A stretch of DNA of 23,341 nucleotides from CAYMUB01 sp964393545 (GCA_964393545.1 CAYMUB010000068.1:1-23341); one strand, 5' to 3'; positions 8,586 through 17,299 are shown, counted from the stretch's first letter. The notes: generated by a model from the sequence alone, not told the origin. Made by a program: numbers and translations.

Positions 8586-8953
8586 AATTTTGGGGAAAAG
8601 TAAGAAAATATAATCAAAGAGGCAGAAAACTAGGGTTTCCTACCGCTAATGTAAATTTATCAAAAAAAATTCCTGAGGGTATTTATATTTCTAGATCTAA
8701 GATAGAAGATAAGGTTTATCAATCGCTTACATTTATTGGCAAAGCAAAAACTTTTGGAGAGACTAAAGTTCAAGCAGAAACATACATGTTGGATTTTAAT
8801 AGAAATATTTATGATAAATGGATTTCTATTAGTCTTTTAAAAAAAATAAGAGAAAACAAAAAATTCAACTCAGCAGAAGGATTAGTTGTTCAGATGAAAA
8901 AAGATGAAGTTTTAGCAAGAAAATATTTTCTATTCTGCCCCTTGACGGGTTAG
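8582..8953 (+). CDS. ribF: Stand-alone riboflavin kinase domain (RibF C-terminal part)
   Basis: This 123-residue protein matches only the flavokinase half of RibF, which phosphorylates riboflavin to FMN. Seen directly are GRKLGFPTANVNL (the nucleotide-binding loop with Thr and Asn), IPEGIYI, FIGKAKTFGE, the AETYMLDFNRNIYD segment that carries the catalytic glutamate, and IRENKKFNSAEGLVVQMKKD. Bifunctional bacterial RibF is about 300 residues and begins with an FMN adenylyltransferase domain, which is absent here. The upstream reading frame is taken up by mltG (ATGA overlap), so this is not a missed longer ORF. The cell would need another enzyme, or uptake, for FAD. Calling it ribF is a domain-level assignment. 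Confidence 0.82.
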   Translation: MKFWGKVRKYNQRGRKLGFPTANVNLSKKIPEGIYISRSKIEDKVYQSLTFIGKAKTFGETKVQAETYMLDFNRNIYDKWISISLLKKIRENKKFNSAEGLVVQMKKDEVLARKYFLFCPLTG

Positions 8954-8971
8954 TATTAGATATGGTAAATT
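8942..8971 (+). promoter_or_regulatory. Weak candidate promoter for rpoB operon
   Basis: TTGACG at 8942-8947 and TAAATT at 8966-8971 are 18 bases apart, at the end of the riboflavin kinase gene and ahead of the only sizeable gap in this run. The -10 match is poor. If real, it gives a leader of roughly 100 bases holding the alternating tract and palindrome described below. Confidence 0.25.
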
Positions 8972-9030
8972 TAGGCTAAGTTAAATACAAAACATTGAGG
9001 CGTACGTATGCGTATGCTTCTTTTTGTTGA

Positions 9031-9052
9031 CCATGTACCATATGGGACATGG
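9031..9052. promoter_or_regulatory. Near-perfect 22-bp palindrome at the rpoB 5' end
   Basis: The arms CCATGT (9031-9036) and ACATGG (9047-9052) enclose CCATATGG, with one mismatched pair in 22 bases. It lies in the rpoB leader and covers an upstream ATG at 9049. It could be a protein-binding site or an RNA hairpin in the leader; no run of T follows, so it is not an intrinsic terminator. Confidence 0.5.
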
Positions 9053-9081
9053 TAACTTCTGTCCAATTAGGCCATCTACTA

Positions 9082-12000
9082 ATGCCAGCAAAAATAGCAG
9101 TTACTGAAAATGAGCGTAAATATTGGAGCAAGGCACAATCTATTGTGCCGCAGCTAAATTTAATCCAAATTCAATTGGATTCATATTATTGGTTTCTTAA
9201 AGAAGGAATTAAAGAAGTTTTAAAAGAAATCTCCCCTGTTGAAGATTTCACTGGAAAAAATTGGACTTTAGAACTCGGGTCCTTTTATTTTAGTAAACCT
9301 AAATATAGTGCTGAGCAAGCAAGAGATAAAGGTGTAACTTTTGATGCCCCTTTAAAAATAGAAGCAATCTTAATCAACAAGCAAACCGGACAAAGAAGTA
9401 AACAGGAAGTATTTTTAGGTGATATCCCTCAAATGACTGAGAAGGGCACTTTTATAGTAAACGGTGTAGAAAGAGTAATTATCAATCAATTAGTTCGTTC
9501 TCCAGGAGTATTTTTTTCTGCCACAGACGATCCAATTACTGGAAAAAGACTATATTCTGCAGAAATCCGTCCTTATAGAGGATCCTGGTTAGAATTTTCT
9601 ATCTCCAGGACTGGTGTTTTAACTGCCAAGATTGATAGAAGAAGAAAGTTTGCAGCAACTACATTTCTTCGGGCAATTGGGGTATCTGAAACTGAGGCTA
9701 TTTTGGAACAATTTAAAGATGTTGATACTGGTGATGAAAAGTTTGTTGAAGCAACTCTAGTTAAAGATCCAACTTCAAATACAGATGAGGCATTACTTGA
9801 GATTTTTAGAAAAATGAGACCAGGAGACCCAGTTGTTTTAGATAACGCCAGATCTTTACTTGAAGGAATGTTTTTTAATTCCAGACGTTATAATCTAACC
9901 AATGTTGGCCGTTTTAAGATTAACAAAAGATTAAACCTAAGCTTACCAAATGCAGAAGAAAATTGGATTTTAACCAATACAGATATTATTGCAACATTGA
10001 AATACTTAATTAAATTAAGTAAAGGAGAAGGTAAAGTTGATGATATAGATCATTTAGCAAATAGAAGAGTCAGGTGTGCAGGAGAACTTGTACAACAAAA
10101 TGCTTTCAGGATTGGGGTTTTAAGACTGGAAAGAATTATTAAAGAAAGAATGAGTCTAACCGCTGTTGATCAGGAAGTTACACCAGGTGGTTTAATTAAT
10201 GCTAAGCCTGTTATTGCTGCCATCAATGAATTTTTCCGTTCTTCGCAACTATCTTCTATTTTAGATCAAGTTAATCCTTTGTCAGAGCTGGATCATTTGA
10301 GAAGATTGTCTGTTATGGGAGTTGGTGGAATAACCCGTGACAGAGCTTCTTTTTCTGTGCGTGATATTAATCATTCTCAATATGGCAGAATTGACCCAAT
10401 CAGGTCTCCTGAGGGACAAAATATCGGGCTGGTAACCTATCTTGCACTTTATGCCAGGATTAATGAATATGGATTTTTAGAAACTCCTTATAGAAAAGTA
10501 ATACTTGAAAAAGGTAAACCGAAAGTTACAGATGATGTAATCTATTTTTCTGCTGACGATGAAGAAGATTTTCACATTACTGAGGCAACTGTGGCAATGG
10601 ACGAGAAAGGTTTTATTCTGGAGGACAGAGTGCCATTGCGTTATAGAGGAAGCTTTTATGAAGGAAAAGCTGCTGAAGTGTCTTTAATTGATGTATCTCC
10701 ACAACAAATTTTTGGAATTTCAGCCTCTTTGATTCCATTTTTAGCAAACGATGACGCAAACAGGGCCTTAATGGGTACTCAGATGCAATGTCAGGCAGTA
10801 CCTTTGCTCATTCCTAGCGCTCCGATTGTGGGTACAGGTATGGAAAAGATTGTTTCAGATAATATGGGAAGAATAGTTAGAGCTCCTGAAGATGGAACAG
10901 TTGCTTTTGTGGATGGGAAAAAATTGATTTTTAAATCAGCAAAAAATGAATATAGATATGACATCAAAAAATTCGTTCACTCTCCTCAAGGAACTTGTTA
11001 TTCTCAGCATCCAATAGTTAATTCTGGTGTCAAGGTCCAAAAAGGAGATCTTTTAGTAGATGGTGCAGCCACCCAAAATGGTGAATTAGCTTTAGGCCAG
11101 AATCTTTTGATTGCTTATATGAGTTTTGAAGGATTAGGGTATGAGGATGCGATAGTTATTTCTGATAGATTAGTTAAAGATGATCTTTTGACCTCAATTC
11201 ATATTGAAGAGTATGAAGTAGATGTTGTAGAAACTAAACTTGGCCCTGAAGAATTAACCCGGGATATTCCAAATGTGGCTGAAGGTGCGCTGAAAGATTT
11301 AGATGAAAGAGGGTTAGTTAGAATTGGAGCAGAGGTTGGGCCAAATGATATTCTAGTTGGTAAAGTTCAGCCAAAAGGGGAAACAGAACTGACTGCTGAA
11401 GAAAGACTGCTTAGAGCAATATTTGGAGAAAAAGCCAAAGAAATTCGGGATACATCCCTTCGGATTCCACATGGAGAGCGCGGAACTGTTATTGGAATTC
11501 AGATTTTATCAAGAGATGGTGGAGACGAATTAGATACTGGAACTTTAATGAGAATTAAAGTAAAAGTTGCTCAAATTAGAAAAATAACTGAAGGAGATAA
11601 ATTAGCAGGACGACATGGTAATAAAGGAGTAATTTCTCGAATTGTGCCTGTTGCTGATATGCCTCACTTAGAAGATGGAACCCCAATTGATATTATTATC
11701 TCACCTTTATCAGTGCTTTCTAGAATGAATCTTGGACAACTACTAGAAACTCACTGGGGATTTGCCGCTTCAAAGTTAGGTTATAACGTTGCTGCTCCAG
11801 TATTTGAAAAAATTCCTGAAGAAAAATTAATTGAGGAATTACAAAAAGCTAATATTCCAGTTGATGGAAAAGTAAGGCTTATTGATGGAAGAACAGGTCA
11901 AGAATTTGATAGACATATTGTAGTTGGCAGAAACTATATTTTGAAATTAATCCACATGGTGGAAGAGAAGATCCATGCCCGTTCCACAGGTCCTTATTCC

Positions 12001-12432
12001 TTAGTCACCCAACAACCATTAGGTGGAAAAGCTCAAATGGGAGGACAAAGACTTGGAGAAATGGAAGTTTGGGCTTTAGAAGCATACGGTGCAGCCCATA
12101 TTTTGCAGGAAATGTTAACTATCAAGTCAGACGATGTGGTAGGGCGAGCGAAAGCTTTTGAGGCGATTGTCAAAGGAATTGAAATACCGCAAGCCTTGAT
12201 TCCAGAATCATTTAAAGTATTAGTTAAAGAACTTCAAGCATTAGGGCTTTCTGTAGATACAATTGGAGCGAAGATTATCCAAGCTCCAGAAATTGAAGAA
12301 AAAGCAGAAATAAAACAAGAAGTAGCTCAACTGGAACAAGCATTAGAGATGAAACCAACTGCAGATGAGGAAGAACTTAAGAGTGAAAATAGTCCTTTTG
12401 AAGTAATAGATGCCGAGAAGGAGGTTAAGTAA
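9082..12432 (+). CDS. rpoB: DNA-directed RNA polymerase subunit beta
   Basis: This is the beta subunit of RNA polymerase, 1116 residues from the chosen start. Family blocks are all present: QLVRSPGVFF, SQYGRIDPIRSPEGQNIGLV, GTQMQCQAVPLL, GRHGNKGVISRIVP and GGKAQMGGQRLGEMEVWALE near the end, then an acidic tail. In the rifampicin pocket (10240-10320) the E. coli positions D516, H526, R529 and S531 are kept. Q513 is Ser, F514 is Ile and L533 is Met. I prefer ATG 9082 (MPAKIAVTENERKYWSK), which resembles usual RpoB starts and has TTAGG ten bases upstream. An in-frame ATG at 9049 would add 11 residues unlike the family, and it lies inside a palindrome with no usable ribosome site. The stop at 12430-12432 sits just before the rpoC start. 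Confidence 0.97.
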   Translation: MPAKIAVTENERKYWSKAQSIVPQLNLIQIQLDSYYWFLKEGIKEVLKEISPVEDFTGKNWTLELGSFYFSKPKYSAEQARDKGVTFDAPLKIEAILINKQTGQRSKQEVFLGDIPQMTEKGTFIVNGVERVIINQLVRSPGVFFSATDDPITGKRLYSAEIRPYRGSWLEFSISRTGVLTAKIDRRRKFAATTFLRAIGVSETEAILEQFKDVDTGDEKFVEATLVKDPTSNTDEALLEIFRKMRPGDPVVLDNARSLLEGMFFNSRRYNLTNVGRFKINKRLNLSLPNAEENWILTNTDIIATLKYLIKLSKGEGKVDDIDHLANRRVRCAGELVQQNAFRIGVLRLERIIKERMSLTAVDQEVTPGGLINAKPVIAAINEFFRSSQLSSILDQVNPLSELDHLRRLSVMGVGGITRDRASFSVRDINHSQYGRIDPIRSPEGQNIGLVTYLALYARINEYGFLETPYRKVILEKGKPKVTDDVIYFSADDEEDFHITEATVAMDEKGFILEDRVPLRYRGSFYEGKAAEVSLIDVSPQQIFGISASLIPFLANDDANRALMGTQMQCQAVPLLIPSAPIVGTGMEKIVSDNMGRIVRAPEDGTVAFVDGKKLIFKSAKNEYRYDIKKFVHSPQGTCYSQHPIVNSGVKVQKGDLLVDGAATQNGELALGQNLLIAYMSFEGLGYEDAIVISDRLVKDDLLTSIHIEEYEVDVVETKLGPEELTRDIPNVAEGALKDLDERGLVRIGAEVGPNDILVGKVQPKGETELTAEERLLRAIFGEKAKEIRDTSLRIPHGERGTVIGIQILSRDGGDELDTGTLMRIKVKVAQIRKITEGDKLAGRHGNKGVISRIVPVADMPHLEDGTPIDIIISPLSVLSRMNLGQLLETHWGFAASKLGYNVAAPVFEKIPEEKLIEELQKANIPVDGKVRLIDGRTGQEFDRHIVVGRNYILKLIHMVEEKIHARSTGPYSLVTQQPLGGKAQMGGQRLGEMEVWALEAYGAAHILQEMLTIKSDDVVGRAKAFEAIVKGIEIPQALIPESFKVLVKELQALGLSVDTIGAKIIQAPEIEEKAEIKQEVAQLEQALEMKPTADEEELKSENSPFEVIDAEKEVK
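12418..12425 (+). promoter_or_regulatory. Strong ribosome binding site for rpoC
   Basis: AAGGAGGT lies at the very end of rpoB, eight bases before ATG 12434. It fixes the rpoC start at MNDLLDFESL and rules out the in-frame ATG at 12410, which lies upstream of the site. It is one of very few clear Shine-Dalgarno sequences in the window. Confidence 0.85.
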
Positions 12433-12433
12433 C

Positions 12434-15400
12434 ATGAATGATTTATTAGATTTCGAAAGCTTAAAACTAACTGTTGCCAGTCCAGAACAAACCAGATCCT
12501 GGTCTTTTGGTGAGGTTACAAAACCTGAAACTATCAACTATAGAACTCTGAAAGCAGAAAAAGATGGTCTTTTTTCAGAGAACATTTTTGGACCTACAAA
12601 AGACTATGAATGTTACTGTGGAAAATACAAGAGAATTAGATTTAGAGGAGTGATCTGTGATAAATGTGGAGTTGAAGTTACTCAAAGCAAAGTAAGAAGA
12701 GAGAGGATGGGTCATATTACTTTAGCCTCTCCTGTTGCTCATTCCTGGTTTGTTAAAGGTGCTCCTTCTAAGTTATCTTTAATTTTGGATATTTCTCCCA
12801 AAAATTTAGAGGCTGTAGTTTATTTTGCCTCATACTTAGTAATCAATATTGATCCTGTTTTAAAAACTACTGCACTGGAAAAACTAGAGAAAGATTTAGC
12901 AGCGAAAATTGATGAATCCAAGAAATCTTTAGATAAAAATATTAAAGAGATGGAAGGTCAGTTGAAAAAAGATCTGACAGAAAACAAAAAGAAATTGGAT
13001 AAAGAAAGATTTGAGCTGGATTCGGAGGAGCAGGAATTAAAAAACAGACACGAAGTTCAAAAACTACGGGATAATAATGTTGTTGAAATAGGACAGATTG
13101 AAAGTATTTTTAAAGCTGTATCAGATTTAGTAAAAAGTGTTGCTCCTTTGAAACTATTATCAGAAGAAGAATATTACAAGCTGACAGAATACGGAGTATC
13201 AGATTTTGTTAGTTTAGGAATGGGAGCAGAAGCGCTTTTGGAGGTTTTGCAGAAACTAGATCTGGATAAATTATCAGCTAATTTACGAGAGGAAGTTAGA
13301 AAATCAACAGGTCAAAAGCATATTAAAGCTACCAAAAGACTGAGGGTAGTTGAGGGAATGCGTTCTGCTCATATTTTGCCAGAATGGTTAATTTTGAGAG
13401 TATTACCAGTTTTACCACCAGACCTTCGTCCAATGGTTCAGCTTCCTGGAGGACGTTTTGCTACCTCAGATTTGAATGATCTGTATAGAAGAGTTATTAA
13501 TAGAAATAACCGTTTGAATAGGTTAATAAACTTGGGAGCTCCGGAAATTATCTTAAGAAACGAAAAAAGAATGCTCCAAGAAGCGGTTGATTCATTGATT
13601 GATTCTTCATCTAAGACATCAAGAAGAGGTGGTCCAGCAACTACCCATGTTTTGAGATCTTTATCCGATATGTTAAGAGGAAAACAAGGAAGGTTTAGAC
13701 AAAATCTTTTAGGTAAACGTGTTGATTATTCAGGAAGGTCTGTTATTGTGGTTGGTCCCAAATTAAAATTGGATCAAGTTGGTTTACCAAAAGAAATGGC
13801 TTTGGAAATGTTCAAACCATTTGTTTTGCGGGAAATGATTGCCAAAGGTTTGGCATCCAATGTTAAAGGTGCTAAAAATGTTTTAGAAACCCGTTCGGCT
13901 GAAGTTTGGGATATTTTGGAAGAAATTATTGAGGGTCATCCAATTTTGATCAACCGCGCTCCAACTTTGCATAGATTAGGTATTCAAGCCTTTTTCCCAA
14001 TTTTAGTTGATGGACATGCCATCCAAATTCACCCTTGTGTTTGTGCTGGATTTAACGCTGATTTTGACGGGGATCAAATGGCAGTTCATGTACCTTTATC
14101 AACCAAAAGCCAGGAAGAAGCAAAGAACTTAATGTTAGCCCGGGAAAACATCTTTGGTCCAGCTAATGCGCAGCCAATTACTGTACCAAATAGAGAAATG
14201 GCTTTGGGTTGTTACTACATAACGTTGCTTACTGATCCAAAAAATGGTGAAGAAATTAAGTTTTTTGTTAGTGAAGAAGATGCCATCCGAGCATACCGTA
14301 TGCAGAAAATCACTGTTCAACAAAAGGTTAAAGTTAGGATTGATAAAGAGGTAATTGAAACTTCAGTTGGAAGAATCTTATTTAATCAAGCATTACCTTC
14401 ACACATGAGATTCCTAAATTCAACTATCAAAGGAATTACTATACGTGACATAATCTTAAAAGCTTGTGAGACTTTAGATAAAGAGGCTGTATCTAATCTT
14501 ATTGATAGTATAAAAACAATTGGTTTCTGGGGGGCAACTATTGCTGGTATTTCTATTTCCATCTTTGATGCCAAAATTGTGCCTGATAAACAAAGGTATC
14601 TTGATGAAGCAGAATTGGAGATTGAAAAGATCGAAGGGAATGTTTCTAAAGGTTTGATAACTCCACAGGAGAAATCACAATTACTGCAAATGGTTTGGAT
14701 TAAAACAACGGAGGATCTAGCAAAAGCAACCTGGGACTTCTTAGGCATAGATAACCCAATTAGAATGATGGTTGAAGCAGGTGCCCGTGGATCAAAAGAT
14801 CAGGCAAAACAGCTTTCAGCTATGAGAGGGTTATCTACTGATCCAACAGGAAAAATTGTTGAATTGCCTACTAAGTCAAACTACAGGCAAGGATTATCAG
14901 TTTTTGAGTACTTTACTTCAGCCAGAGGTGCTAGAAAAGGTGTAGCAGATAAAGCTTTGAAAACAGCAGATGCTGGGTACTTAACCAGAAGACTAGTTGA
15001 TATTGCTCATGATGCAATTATTAGAATGGAAGATTGCGGAACTAAAGAAGGATTAGAATATACTATTTCACCAAGTAATTTTAATCAGGCTAGGGAAAAA
15101 TTGTTAGGTAGAATGATTCAAGGGGATATCACCCAACCGGGTAGCCGTAAGGTGTTGGTTAAAGCAGGTACTCTGTTAATAGAAGAGATTATTCAAAATA
15201 TTCTTAAATCTGCTGTGACTAAAGTTTTGGCACGTTCCCCATTAACCTGTGAAGCAAAGTATGGACTTTGTAAATTCTGTTATGGCTTTGATTTAACCAC
15301 CAGAAAACTGGTAAATATTGGAACTCCTGTTGGGGTGGTGGCGGCCCAGGCAATTGGTGAACCAGGTACGCAGTTGACCATGAGAACTTTCCATACTGGA

Positions 15401-16126
15401 GGTATTGTAGGACTTGATATTACCCAAGGTTTGCCAAGAGTTGAAGAATTATTTGAAGCCAGAACTCCAAAAATTGTAGCTCCTTTGTCTGAGATTGCAG
15501 GTAAAGTTTCTATAGTTGAGACAGAACTTGGAATGAGGGTAAGAGTTAGAACAACTCAAAAACCTCATGAAGAAAGAGAATATGTTATTCCTGCAACATC
15601 AACATTAACTGTTGAAGAGGGTCAATTAATTGATGCAGGAACAATTCTGGCAACAGGCCATATTGATGTTAAAGAAACTTTAAGAATTCAAGGTTTGCGG
15701 GCAGCTCAAAGATATATTGTTGATGAAGTAAGAACAGTTTATGAATCTCAAGGTGTGCCTATTAATGAAAAACATTTTGAAGTAATTGTGCGAAAAATGT
15801 CTGATAAAGTTCGAATTGAATCTCAGGGTGATACTAATCTATTGCCGGGTGAGGTTATAGATAGAATAAGATTTGAAGATGAAAACAGAAGAGTTTTGGC
15901 AGGTGGTGGAGAACCAGCAACAGCAGAAGTGATTGTTTTGGGTATTACCAGGGCTTCACTTCAAACTGAAAGCTTTCTGTCAGCTGCTTCTTTTCAGGAG
16001 ACAACATCAGTCTTATCTGATGCAGCTATCTCAGGTAAAGTGGATAGATTAGTGGGGCTCAAGGAAAATGTTATAATTGGCCGGCTGATTCCAACTAGTA
16101 CAGAAAGAGCACAAATAGAAAACTAA
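12434..16126 (+). CDS. rpoC: DNA-directed RNA polymerase subunit beta'
   Basis: This catalytic beta' subunit has 1230 residues. The N-terminal zinc ribbon is seen as CYCGKYKRIRFRGVICDKCG. The active-site loop NADFDGDQMAVHVPLS, near 14055-14100, holds the Mg2+ aspartates. The second zinc site has one Cys in MEDCGTKEG and three in LTCEAKYGLCKFCYG. The trigger-loop area shows AIGEPGTQLTMRTFHTGG. A charged, Lys/Glu-rich coiled-coil stretch (about nt 12880-13080) lies between the zinc ribbon and the clamp core. It is longer than in E. coli and comparable to inserts I recall from other non-proteobacterial lineages. The strong ribosome site ending at 12425 sets the start. The TAA overlaps the rpsL ATG by one base, so RNA polymerase and ribosomal protein genes are in one operon. 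Confidence 0.97.
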   Translation: MNDLLDFESLKLTVASPEQTRSWSFGEVTKPETINYRTLKAEKDGLFSENIFGPTKDYECYCGKYKRIRFRGVICDKCGVEVTQSKVRRERMGHITLASPVAHSWFVKGAPSKLSLILDISPKNLEAVVYFASYLVINIDPVLKTTALEKLEKDLAAKIDESKKSLDKNIKEMEGQLKKDLTENKKKLDKERFELDSEEQELKNRHEVQKLRDNNVVEIGQIESIFKAVSDLVKSVAPLKLLSEEEYYKLTEYGVSDFVSLGMGAEALLEVLQKLDLDKLSANLREEVRKSTGQKHIKATKRLRVVEGMRSAHILPEWLILRVLPVLPPDLRPMVQLPGGRFATSDLNDLYRRVINRNNRLNRLINLGAPEIILRNEKRMLQEAVDSLIDSSSKTSRRGGPATTHVLRSLSDMLRGKQGRFRQNLLGKRVDYSGRSVIVVGPKLKLDQVGLPKEMALEMFKPFVLREMIAKGLASNVKGAKNVLETRSAEVWDILEEIIEGHPILINRAPTLHRLGIQAFFPILVDGHAIQIHPCVCAGFNADFDGDQMAVHVPLSTKSQEEAKNLMLARENIFGPANAQPITVPNREMALGCYYITLLTDPKNGEEIKFFVSEEDAIRAYRMQKITVQQKVKVRIDKEVIETSVGRILFNQALPSHMRFLNSTIKGITIRDIILKACETLDKEAVSNLIDSIKTIGFWGATIAGISISIFDAKIVPDKQRYLDEAELEIEKIEGNVSKGLITPQEKSQLLQMVWIKTTEDLAKATWDFLGIDNPIRMMVEAGARGSKDQAKQLSAMRGLSTDPTGKIVELPTKSNYRQGLSVFEYFTSARGARKGVADKALKTADAGYLTRRLVDIAHDAIIRMEDCGTKEGLEYTISPSNFNQAREKLLGRMIQGDITQPGSRKVLVKAGTLLIEEIIQNILKSAVTKVLARSPLTCEAKYGLCKFCYGFDLTTRKLVNIGTPVGVVAAQAIGEPGTQLTMRTFHTGGIVGLDITQGLPRVEELFEARTPKIVAPLSEIAGKVSIVETELGMRVRVRTTQKPHEEREYVIPATSTLTVEEGQLIDAGTILATGHIDVKETLRIQGLRAAQRYIVDEVRTVYESQGVPINEKHFEVIVRKMSDKVRIESQGDTNLLPGEVIDRIRFEDENRRVLAGGGEPATAEVIVLGITRASLQTESFLSAASFQETTSVLSDAAISGKVDRLVGLKENVIIGRLIPTSTERAQIEN

Positions 16127-16599
16127 TGCCAACTATTAATCAATTAGTAAGATATGGTAGAAAAAAGATTGTCAAAAAGATTAAAGCTACAGCTTTGCGT
16201 CGCGGGTTTAATGCTAAAGATAGAAGATATACCCAAGATTTTAATCCTCAAAAAAGAGGGGTGGTTATTTTAGTTAAAACCATGACTCCTAAAAAACCAA
16301 ATTCAGCTTTAAGAAAAGTGGCCAGGGTTAGATTATCTAACAGGACTGAAGTGACAGCCTATATTCAGGGGGAGGGACATAGTTTAGCAGAGCACGGTAT
16401 AGTTTTGGTCAGGGGTGGGAGAGTTAAAGATTTACCAGGTGTGAAGTATCATTTAATCAGAGGTAAACTGGATTTAGCAGGAGTGGTTGGCAGAAAACAA
16501 GGCAGATCTATTTATGGTACAAAAGCAGGAGGAGCTGGTCCTGCACCAAGGGCGGTTACTCCAAAAGTAGCGCCTGTTGCAGCAGCACCAGCAGCATAA
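16126..16599 (+). CDS. rpsL: 30S ribosomal protein S12
   Basis: S12 lies at the decoding centre of the small subunit. The core motifs PQKRGVVILVKTMTPKKPNS, ALRKVARVRL and GGRVKDLPGVKYHLIRGKLD are clear. The lysines linked to streptomycin response (in PKKPNS and RVKDLPG) and the Asp after the second lysine are kept. At 157 residues it is longer than the usual ~124. There are about ten extra residues between the N-terminal helix and PQKRG (around RRGFNAKDRRYTQDFN), and an Ala/Pro-rich tail (about the last 25 residues). It begins at the TAATG overlap with rpoC. Confidence 0.97.
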   Translation: MPTINQLVRYGRKKIVKKIKATALRRGFNAKDRRYTQDFNPQKRGVVILVKTMTPKKPNSALRKVARVRLSNRTEVTAYIQGEGHSLAEHGIVLVRGGRVKDLPGVKYHLIRGKLDLAGVVGRKQGRSIYGTKAGGAGPAPRAVTPKVAPVAAAPAA

Positions 16600-16604
16600 A
16601 ACTT

Positions 16605-17081
16605 ATGAGATCAAAAAAAGCACCAAAAAAATTACTCGCTCCAGATCCAATCTATGGATCAAGGTTAATAGCCAGATTTATCAATAAGATTATGTCTGAT
16701 GGTAAAAAATCTACTGCTCAGGCTTTAGTTTATCAGGCTTTAGATATTATCAAAGAACAAACAAAGCAGGAACCAGTAGGTGTTTTTGAAAAAGCTATTT
16801 TAAATGTGTCTCCAAAAATGGAAGTTAGGCCCAGAAGAGTGGGAGGTGCTTCATATCAGGTACCGGTGGAAGTAAGAGGAGATAGAAAAGAAGCTTTAGC
16901 AATCAGGTGGGTGTTGGCTGGAGCAAAGACTAAACCAAATAAACAATTTCACTCATTTGCCCAAAAACTGGCAGCAGAACTGCTGGATGCTGCCAATAAT
17001 GCAGGGATTGCTATTAAAAAGAGAGATGATACTCAAAAAGTTGCAAATGCCAATCGTGCATTTTCGCATTTTCGCTGGTAA
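16605..17081 (+). CDS. rpsG: 30S ribosomal protein S7
   Basis: S7 starts assembly of the 30S head by binding the 3' domain of 16S rRNA. The 158-residue protein shows family motifs in order: PDPIYGSRLIARFINKIMSDGKKSTA, EPVGVFEKAILNVSPKMEVRPRRVGGASYQVPVEV, ALAIRWVL, FAQKLAAELLDAANNAGIAIKKRDDTQKVANANRAFSHFRW. Length is as expected. It starts five bases after rpsL. In most bacteria fusA follows here; in this window it is about 5.4 kb further on. Confidence 0.97.
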   Translation: MRSKKAPKKLLAPDPIYGSRLIARFINKIMSDGKKSTAQALVYQALDIIKEQTKQEPVGVFEKAILNVSPKMEVRPRRVGGASYQVPVEVRGDRKEALAIRWVLAGAKTKPNKQFHSFAQKLAAELLDAANNAGIAIKKRDDTQKVANANRAFSHFRW

Positions 17082-17091
17082 TACAAAAAAT

Positions 17092-17220
17092 ATGACCAGA
17101 ATAGAACAAGCTGAGTTAAATTCAGAAGGAAAAGAACCATTACAAAGGATAGCTCGTACCTTGCGCATGTCTGTATTTGAAGCTATTCGTGCGACCGATG
17201 GTTTACCCCCTCTACTCTAA
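17092..17220 (+). CDS. Small hypothetical protein (42 residues) downstream of rpsG
   Basis: A short open frame begins at ATG 17092, ten bases after rpsG, and ends with TAA at 17218-17220. The product starts MTRIEQAELNSEGKEPLQ and continues as an amphipathic helix-like stretch (RIARTLRMSVFEAIRA) ending in GLPPLL. I recognise no family. No Shine-Dalgarno site precedes it, but that is also true of several neighbours. Its place at the end of the ribosomal operon, charged helical makeup and lack of alternative content favour a real microprotein. The same frame stays open upstream into rpsG, but that part is a shadow of rpsG. Confidence 0.45.
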   Translation: MTRIEQAELNSEGKEPLQRIARTLRMSVFEAIRATDGLPPLL

Positions 17221-17299
17221 AAGTACTTGTAGGTGTTGACAAGACAAAAGTTTCACAATCTTCTTCCGCTAAACCAAAGATCTAGTTTATATGTTGTGG

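Noticed and set aside
9049..9081. In-frame upstream ATG adding 11 residues to RpoB
   Set aside because: The extra residues do not resemble RpoB starts, the codon lies inside a palindrome, and no usable ribosome site precedes it. ATG 9082 fits the family better, though 9049 cannot be fully excluded.
12410..12433. Alternative rpoC start inside rpoB
   Set aside because: It lies upstream of the strong AAGGAGGT at 12418-12425, which is well placed for ATG 12434.
14386..14748. Antisense open frames over rpoC, alaS, mltG, fusA and other genes
   Set aside because: They lie opposite well-recognised genes, show no family features and reflect the AT-rich coding strand.
16957..17091. Longer version of the small ORF starting inside rpsG
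   Set aside because: The first 45 codons overlap rpsG in another frame and have shadow-like composition. Only the part from ATG 17092 is kept.
17236..17241. TTGACA box after the small ORF as a promoter
   Set aside because: No -10 element lies 16-18 bases downstream; the promoter at 17364-17392 is far better.
17226..17243. CTTGT/ACAAG hairpin after rpsG as a terminator
   Set aside because: The stem is only about five bp and no T-run follows.
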